From the NCBI RefSeq assembly GCF_011045035.1, contig NZ_JAALAA010000002.1, positions 296,150 through 360,149 on the forward strand: a DNA stretch of 64,000 nucleotides. Reading direction: 5' to 3'. The stretch is from Nocardioides turkmenicus (GTDB taxonomy: Bacteria; Actinomycetota; Actinomycetes; Propionibacteriales; Nocardioidaceae). This document shows positions 59,370 through 64,000 of the stretch, one piece after another. How positions within the stretch are numbered: the first letter of the stretch is position 1; every line of letters starts with the position of its first letter. The notes under the pieces were generated by a model. It saw only the letters and a program-made list of their open reading frames with translations. It had not been told where the DNA came from and did not search any database. Both the position numbers and the translations under genes were made by a program.

Positions 59370-60599
59370 ATGAGTGACGCGACGCGCGCCGTCGAGGCGA
59401 TCTGGCGAATCGAGTCCGCCCGCATCGTCGGCGCGCTCGCGCGCTACACCGGCGACTTCGCCCTCGCCGAGGACGCGGCCCAGGAGGCCCTCGCGGAGGC
59501 CCTCGTCTCGTGGCCGCGTGACGGCCAGCCCGCCAACCCGGTCGGCTGGTTGATGACCACCGCCAAGCGGCGGGCGATCGACACCATCCGCCGCGCCGGC
59601 GTCCAGCGGGAGAAGTACGAGGCCATCGCCCACGACCAGGACGAGGCGTACGACGACGACCTGGACATCGAGCGGATCGACGACGACGTCCTCGCGCTGA
59701 TGTTCGTCTCCTGCCACCCGATGCTGTCCAAGGAGGCCCGGGTGGCCCTCACCCTCAGGGTCGTCGGCGGTCTCAGCAGCGAGGAGATCGCCCGGGCGTT
59801 CCTGGTGCCGGTGCCGACGATCCAGGCGCGGATCACTCGCGCCAAGAAGACGATCGCGGCCGCGAAGGTGCCCTTCGAGGTGCCGTCGCCCGACGAGCGC
59901 CGGGAGCGGCTCGCCGGCGTGCTCAACGTCCTCTACCTGATCTTCACCGAGGGCTCCACCGCCACGTCCGGCGAGGACCTGATCCGCACCGACCTCGCCC
60001 GCGAGGCGCGCAGGCTGACCCGGGTGCTGATCGGCGTGCTGCCGGACGAGCCGGAGGCGTACGGGCTGCTGGCGCTGATGGAGCTCACCGCCTCCCGCTT
60101 CCCCGCCCGCACCGACGCCGCCGGCAACCCGGTCCTCCTCGAGGACCAGGACCGGTCCCGATGGGACCGAGGAGCCGTACGTCGCGGCCTGGCCGCCCTC
60201 GAGCAGGCGACCCCACGCGGGCTCGGTCCCTACGGGCTCCAGGCCGCGATCGCCGCCACCCACGCGACCGCCGACTCGGTGGCGACCACCGACTGGGAGC
60301 GGATCGTGGTGCTCTACGAGGCGCTGGGCCGCATCGCGCCCAACCCGATCGTCGACCTCAACCGTGCTGTCGCGGTCGCGATGGCCCACGGCCCGATGCG
60401 AGGCCTGGAGATCGTCGACCGGATCGCCGAGGACAAGCGGCTCGACCACACTCACCTCCTCCCGACCGTACGCGGCGAGCTGCTGCGCCGCCTGGGCCGA
60501 ACCGTCGAGGCGCGCACCGAGCTGGAGCGAGCCGCGTCGATGTGCGCGAACGGACGCGAGCGTGCCGTCCTTCGGCAAAAACTCGCTGATCTTCCCTAA
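59370..60599 (+). CDS. ECF sigma factor, ECF42 group, second copy
   Basis: ATG at 59370 follows AGGAGAG; 409 residues. Region 2 is LAEDAAQEALAEALVSWPRD, NPVGWLMTTAKRRAIDTIRR; region 4 is LTLRVVGGLSSEEIARAFLV, PTIQARITRAKKTI. The C-terminal repeat region includes RIAPNPIVDLNRAVAVAMAH and RLGRTVEARTELERAA. The architecture is the same as the sigma at 55279. Each copy has its own DGPF partner, so they probably form separate switches. Confidence 0.93.
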   Translation: MSDATRAVEAIWRIESARIVGALARYTGDFALAEDAAQEALAEALVSWPRDGQPANPVGWLMTTAKRRAIDTIRRAGVQREKYEAIAHDQDEAYDDDLDIERIDDDVLALMFVSCHPMLSKEARVALTLRVVGGLSSEEIARAFLVPVPTIQARITRAKKTIAAAKVPFEVPSPDERRERLAGVLNVLYLIFTEGSTATSGEDLIRTDLAREARRLTRVLIGVLPDEPEAYGLLALMELTASRFPARTDAAGNPVLLEDQDRSRWDRGAVRRGLAALEQATPRGLGPYGLQAAIAATHATADSVATTDWERIVVLYEALGRIAPNPIVDLNRAVAVAMAHGPMRGLEIVDRIAEDKRLDHTHLLPTVRGELLRRLGRTVEARTELERAASMCANGRERAVLRQKLADLP

Positions 60600-60620
60600 A
60601 ACGGGGTATACCTGTCGCTC

Positions 60621-61886
60621 ATGTCACATGCAGCGAGGACCGAGACGTCTGAAACCCCACGCTGGCGGATCCTGGGTCCTGGCCTCGTCGTGGCCGCGAC
60701 CGGTGTCGGCGCCGCCGACCTGGTCGCCACTCTGATCGCCGGCAGCAAGTACGGCTACGCCCTGCTCTGGGCGGTGGTCATCGGCTGCGTACTGAAGGTG
60801 GTGCTCGTCGAGGGCGCCGGCCGCTACAGCCTGGCCACCGGCGAGACCATCTTCCAGGGCTGGCGGCGTCTGGGCATCTGGACGACGATCTACTTCGGCC
60901 CCTACATCGTCATCTGGGGCTTCATCTACGGCGCCGCAGCGATGGCCGGCACCGGCCTGGCCCTGACCGCGCTGTTCTCGTCCGCCTCGGTGAAGTTCTG
61001 GGGCATCCTCTCCGGCCTGATCGGCATCGCGATCGTCTGGACCGGCCGCTACGGCCTCTTCGAGAAGTTCCTGGCCGTCCTGGTCGGGATCATGTTCGTG
61101 ACCATGGTCGGCGCCGCCCTGGTCACCCTGCCCAACCTCCCCGAGCTGCTCACCGGCCTCGTCCCGACCATCCCCGAGGGCTCCCTGGTCAACATCCTCT
61201 CGGTCGCCGGCGGCGTCGGCGGCACGATCACCCTGGCCGCCTACGGCTACTGGCTGCGCGAGAAGGGCTGGCACACGCCGCAGTTCATGCGCGTCATGCG
61301 GATCGACAACACCACCGCGTACGTCGTCACCGGCATCTTCGTCGTCGCCACTCTCATCGTGGGCGCCGAGCTGCTCTACTCGGCCCAGATCGCGATCGGC
61401 ACCGGCGACCAGGGCATGCTCGACCTGTCCAAGGTCCTCGCCGACCGCTACGGCAACTGGTTCGGCAAGCTCTTCCTGATCGGTTTCTGGGCCGCGGCGA
61501 TGTCGTCGCTCGTCGGCGTCTGGAACGGCGTCAGCCTGATGTTCGCCGACTTCATGGGCACCATCCGCGGCAAGGCCGACGAGCCCGAGGCGAAGAGCGG
61601 TGGCCTCTGGTACCGCGCCTACATCCTCTGGCTCACCTTCCCCCCGATGATCTGGCTGCTGGTGGCCGACGAGCCGGCGTGGCTGATCCTGATCTACGGG
61701 GTCCTGGGCGCGTTCTTCATGCCGTTCCTGGCCGTCACGCTGCTCTGGCTCCTCAACACCAGCCACACCCCCGCGGAGTGGCGGAGCAAGTGGGTCTCCA
61801 ACATCGGCCTCATCATCTGCGCCCTGCTCTTCGCCTGGCTCGCCTTCGACCAGGTACGCACCTCCATCACCGACCTCCTCGGCTGA
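60621..61886 (+). CDS. Nramp-family transporter lacking the classical metal-site motifs
   Basis: The 421-residue protein has about eleven helices and the Nramp overall pattern (GPGLVVAATGVGAADLVATL, GSKYGYALLWAVVIGCVLKV, YSLATGETIFQGWRR). In helix 1 the canonical DPGN is replaced by a GVGAAD context, and in helix 6 the MPH motif reads AAYGYW. Proteins of this divergent branch are unlikely to bind Mn or Fe in the usual way. A GGTATACC palindrome (60605-60612) lies before the start. A strong terminator follows. Confidence 0.88.
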   Translation: MSHAARTETSETPRWRILGPGLVVAATGVGAADLVATLIAGSKYGYALLWAVVIGCVLKVVLVEGAGRYSLATGETIFQGWRRLGIWTTIYFGPYIVIWGFIYGAAAMAGTGLALTALFSSASVKFWGILSGLIGIAIVWTGRYGLFEKFLAVLVGIMFVTMVGAALVTLPNLPELLTGLVPTIPEGSLVNILSVAGGVGGTITLAAYGYWLREKGWHTPQFMRVMRIDNTTAYVVTGIFVVATLIVGAELLYSAQIAIGTGDQGMLDLSKVLADRYGNWFGKLFLIGFWAAAMSSLVGVWNGVSLMFADFMGTIRGKADEPEAKSGGLWYRAYILWLTFPPMIWLLVADEPAWLILIYGVLGAFFMPFLAVTLLWLLNTSHTPAEWRSKWVSNIGLIICALLFAWLAFDQVRTSITDLLG

Positions 61887-61917
61887 CGCCGAGTCGGCCC
61901 GAACTGACAGAGAACCC

Positions 61918-61953
61918 CGCCGAGTCGGCTCGTCATGACGAGCCGACTCGGCG
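61918..61953 (+). terminator. Perfect 36-base palindrome terminator
   Basis: CGCCGAGTCGGCTCGTCA and its exact complement meet without a spacer, followed by CTTTT. It lies 32 bases after the Nramp-like gene. A second palindrome, CTCGTCGCGACGAG (61978-61991), lies just beyond and shares the GCTCGTC sequence. Confidence 0.85.
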
Positions 61954-62098
61954 CTTTTCGTGGTCAGGATGAGCGGACTCGTCGCGACGAGCAGGGGGAA
62001 GGAGGCGTCCGCAGCGAAGTCGAATCCCACGCCCAGCGGCTATGGCGGGAGACCAAAGTCGGTTGACGCCTCCCGTGTCCAGGTCGAGGCTGGACGGC

Positions 62099-63388
62099 AT
62101 GCCCGCCGACGTGCTTCCCGGCTGGAGGCGCAACGCAGCGATCTTCCTCGCCGGCCAAACGGTCTCCCTGCTCGGCTCGATGCTGGTGATGTACGCCGTC
62201 ATGTGGCACCTCACCATCGAAACCCGCTCCGGGTCTGTCCTGATGCTGAGCCTCGTCTTCGGGATGCTCCCGCAGGCGTTCATGTCGATCTTCGGTGGCG
62301 TCTGGGCCGACCGACATCACCGCAAGTTCCTGATCATGGGCTCGGACGCCACGATCGCGGTCGCGACCCTGATCCTGGCCGGTTTGATGGCGAGCGGGAT
62401 CGAGGACCTCTGGATCATCTATCTCGCCCTGGCCATCCGATCGATCTTCGCCGGCATCCAGATGCCCGCGGTCACCGCGATGATCCCGCAGATCGTGCCG
62501 GAATCCCAGCTGCTCCGCATCAACGGAGCGTTCCAGACCATTCAGTCTGCGATGACCCTCCTCGCGCCTGCGCTCGCAGCGGTCATCTACGCGAACATGG
62601 ACATCGTCGCCGTCTTCTTCATCGACGCGGCCACGGCACTGATCGGCGTCGGCCTGCTCGCCCTGGTCCCGGTCGCACGTCTCGTACGCCCCGAGGGCAA
62701 GGTCTCCTACTTCGGCGACCTGCGCGCCGGTCTGAAGTACGTCTCCACCCACTCGCACGTGCGGTGGATCCTCATCCTGTTCGCACTGGTCATGCTCATG
62801 GTCGGCGCACCGTCCTATCTCACCCCGCTCATGGTCACCCGGACCTTCGGCGACGAGGTCTGGAAACTCACCGCCAACGAGCTGTTCTGGGGCTTCGGCA
62901 TGCTCGCCGGAGGCGCCGCGATGGCCGCGCTCGGGCCCAAGATCGTCCACCGCATGCGTCTGATGGTCGGGTCCGTGGTTCTCATCGGGCTGCTGGTCGT
63001 CGGCCTCGGCGTCTCTACCAACATGTGGGTCTTCTTCGTCTTCGGGCTGCTGATCGGAGTGTTCTTCTCAGCGCTCAGCACGCCCGCGATCACGATCCTC
63101 CAGGAGCGCGTGGAGCCGGAGATGCAAGGGCGGGTGTTCGGCATCGTCGGGATCGTCATGTCCGTCGCCATGCCGTTGTCCATGGTCGTCTTCGGCCCTC
63201 TGGCGGACCAGTTCTCCGTCGAGTCGTTGCTCGTGCTCGCTGGCTTCCTCCTCTTCCTGGTGGTCGCCGGCATCCTGGCGATCCCTGGCGCGCGTCGCTC
63301 TCTCGCCGAGGTCGACCTTCCGAAGGAGGAGCCTCTCGTGTCGGCTCCGGTCACGCCGGACGAGGAAGCGTCACAGGGCTCCAAATGA
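62099..63388 (+). CDS. MFS exporter (macrolide-efflux, MefA-like branch)
   Basis: I choose ATG at 62099 (MPADVLPGWRRNAAIFLAGQ), which gives the normal family N-terminus; the frame runs open back to ATG at 62042. The 429 residues form twelve helices, with the loop motif GGVWADRHHRKFLIMGSDAT and the second-half NGAFQTIQSAMTLLAPALAA and LQERVEPEMQGRVFGIVGIV, which are typical of MFS_3 exporters. It may export a drug. No regulator is beside it. Confidence 0.9.
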   Translation: MPADVLPGWRRNAAIFLAGQTVSLLGSMLVMYAVMWHLTIETRSGSVLMLSLVFGMLPQAFMSIFGGVWADRHHRKFLIMGSDATIAVATLILAGLMASGIEDLWIIYLALAIRSIFAGIQMPAVTAMIPQIVPESQLLRINGAFQTIQSAMTLLAPALAAVIYANMDIVAVFFIDAATALIGVGLLALVPVARLVRPEGKVSYFGDLRAGLKYVSTHSHVRWILILFALVMLMVGAPSYLTPLMVTRTFGDEVWKLTANELFWGFGMLAGGAAMAALGPKIVHRMRLMVGSVVLIGLLVVGLGVSTNMWVFFVFGLLIGVFFSALSTPAITILQERVEPEMQGRVFGIVGIVMSVAMPLSMVVFGPLADQFSVESLLVLAGFLLFLVVAGILAIPGARRSLAEVDLPKEEPLVSAPVTPDEEASQGSK

Positions 63389-63423
63389 CAGTTGCCCGGT
63401 GCCTTGAGAGCACCGGGCAACTG
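63389..63423. terminator. Hairpin terminator after the MFS gene
   Basis: CAGTTGCCCGGTGC and GCACCGGGCAACTG pair perfectly over 14 bases with a 7-base loop, right after the stop codon. On the other strand it also follows the 25-codon gene. Confidence 0.8.
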
Positions 63424-63436
63424 GAGAAGCTCTGGA

Positions 63437-63514
63437 TCAGCGGCTCGTGACCAGCTTGATGGCCACACCGAGACCCGCGGCAACCACGGCAGCGATGAGC
63501 AGCTTCTTGACCAT
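63437..63514 (-). CDS. 25-residue single-helix membrane peptide
   Basis: ATG at 63514 has TAGGAG at ideal spacing; the peptide reads MVKKLLIAAVVAAGLGV then AIKLVTSR and stops at TGA. A basic start, one hydrophobic helix and a basic end are typical of functional small membrane peptides. It lies between the rRNA operon terminator and a convergent MFS gene. It resembles the beginning of DLW-39-type small actinobacterial proteins, but lacks the DLW tail. Function unknown. Confidence 0.6.
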   Translation of the reverse strand: MVKKLLIAAVVAAGLGVAIKLVTSR

Positions 63515-63626
63515 GGGAACTCCTAGTTCGACTGGTTGATACATACGGACTGCAACTATGACATTGGACCCCGTGTCGCTGCTCACGTCAACCGGGCGTG
63601 GCGCGAAGAGAAAGGCACAAATGGCA

Positions 63627-63656
63627 GCAGGGCCACCTCCGAAGAGGTGGCCCTGC
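63627..63656 (-). terminator. rRNA operon terminator
   Basis: On the minus strand, GCAGGGCCACCTC-TTCG-GAGGTGGCCCTGC is a 13-pair stem closed by a TTCG tetraloop, 10 bases beyond the 5S 3' end. Confidence 0.85.
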
Positions 63657-63665
63657 GCAAAGTTA

Positions 63666-63784
63666 TGTCCGGCGGCGTCCTACTCTCCCACAGCCTCTCG
63701 GTTGCAGTACCATCGGCGCTGAAGGGCTTGACTTCCGGGTTCGGGATGGGACCGGGTATTTCCCCTTCGCTATGGCCGCCGTAA
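63666..63784 (-). rRNA. rrf: 5S ribosomal RNA
   Basis: The minus strand starts TTACGGCGGCCATAGCGAAG and contains CCCGGTCCCATCCCGAACCC, GGAAGTCAAG, CGCCGATGGTACTGC and GTGGGAGAGTAGGACGCCGC, matching actinobacterial 5S. The ends pair through GGCGGC and GCCGCC. Length about 119. Confidence 0.96.
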
Positions 63785-63901
63785 CTCTTGAGATCACGCT
63801 CACCCCATCGGGGCGGGTGACCAAACCTGTGTTACAACAGTTGGTTGTGGACGCGAGACTTGACGGTCTTCGTTTGTTGTTTTTGTTGAGGGTTTATGAA
63901 A

Positions 63902-64000
63902 GATAAGCCCTCGGCCTATTAGTACCGGTCGGCTGGGCATCACTGCTGTACACCTCCGGCCTATCAACCCCATAGTCTGTAGGGGGCCTTAACCCATAAA
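63902..64000 (-). rRNA. rrl: 23S ribosomal RNA, 3' end only
   Basis: The minus strand ends with AGGTGTACAGCAGTGATGCC, CAGCCGACCGGTACTAATAG and GCCGAGGGCTTATC, the conserved 3' end of 23S. The rest lies beyond the right edge. The 63785-63901 spacer to 5S holds no tRNA. The exact 3' end is approximate. Confidence 0.95.

Noticed and set aside
1..64000. CRISPR array
   Set aside because: I saw no set of equal repeats with unique spacers anywhere in the window.

Overview
The window is high-GC actinobacterial DNA, most like a member of the Nocardioidaceae. This placement is inferred from several features: dense G+C-rich coding with many GTG/TTG starts, an FprA/FdxA redox pair, a proteasome activator (Bpa), WYL and ECF42 regulators, an F420-dependent enzyme, and 5S/23S rRNA sequences of actinobacterial type. 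The right edge holds the 3' end of a 23S gene and a complete 5S gene on the minus strand.

1-4.7 kb: an MMPL exporter (cut by the left edge) divergent from its probable TetR repressor, a small membrane protein and a membrane-anchored Ser/Thr kinase. 4.8-5.6 kb is a scar of two broken genes, an APH(3')-like fragment and a serine recombinase. 5.7-13.6 kb carries two LysR-controlled hydrolase groups: a Tat-exported amidohydrolase with its LysR, and a LysR-DoxX-DUF1275 group facing a YtcJ-type amidohydrolase and an isochorismatase-fold hydrolase.

14-28.8 kb looks like accessory DNA. It holds a tightly coupled operon for a molybdopterin oxidoreductase, a CBS protein, a ferredoxin-NADP reductase and a 7Fe ferredoxin, with a thioesterase behind it and a divergent TetR; a class III adenylyl cyclase; an operon of beta-keto acid cleavage enzyme, MFS carrier and aminotransferase; and an HxlR/MFS divergent pair. 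It ends in remnants of an IS481 transposase, a tyrosine integrase and an excisionase beside tRNA-Arg(ACG), which suggests an old integration site.

29-31.6 kb: a LuxR-type regulator converges on a tiny secreted peptide gene. The predicted mature 39-residue peptide contains DITWG three times at an exact 17-residue period, starting and ending with the motif. This is my best candidate for an undescribed system (peptide signal plus regulator). Two tRNA-Ser genes follow.

31.6-43.8 kb is mostly core: a stand-alone biotinyl domain protein, a large membrane protein, a nitrilase-family amidase, a MobA-like transferase, a quinone oxidoreductase and Bpa, NUDIX, YnfA, histidine phosphatase, a WYL regulator, P450, a Glu/Pro-rich membrane protein and a TetR. 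44-51.4 kb is a four-gene, end-overlapping operon (two DUF1989 proteins, urea/guanidine carboxylase, allophanate hydrolase) with two copies of a palindromic operator upstream.

51.5-63.4 kb is rich in metal and stress genes: an unusual HAD protein, two cation-efflux proteins with an ArsR sensor, a yybP-ykoY (Mn2+) riboswitch in front of a TMEM165/GDT1 exporter, two DGPF/ECF42 pairs, a nicotianamine synthase-like gene, an Nramp-like carrier without the usual metal-site motifs, and an MFS exporter. A 25-codon membrane peptide gene sits between the MFS gene and the rRNA operon.
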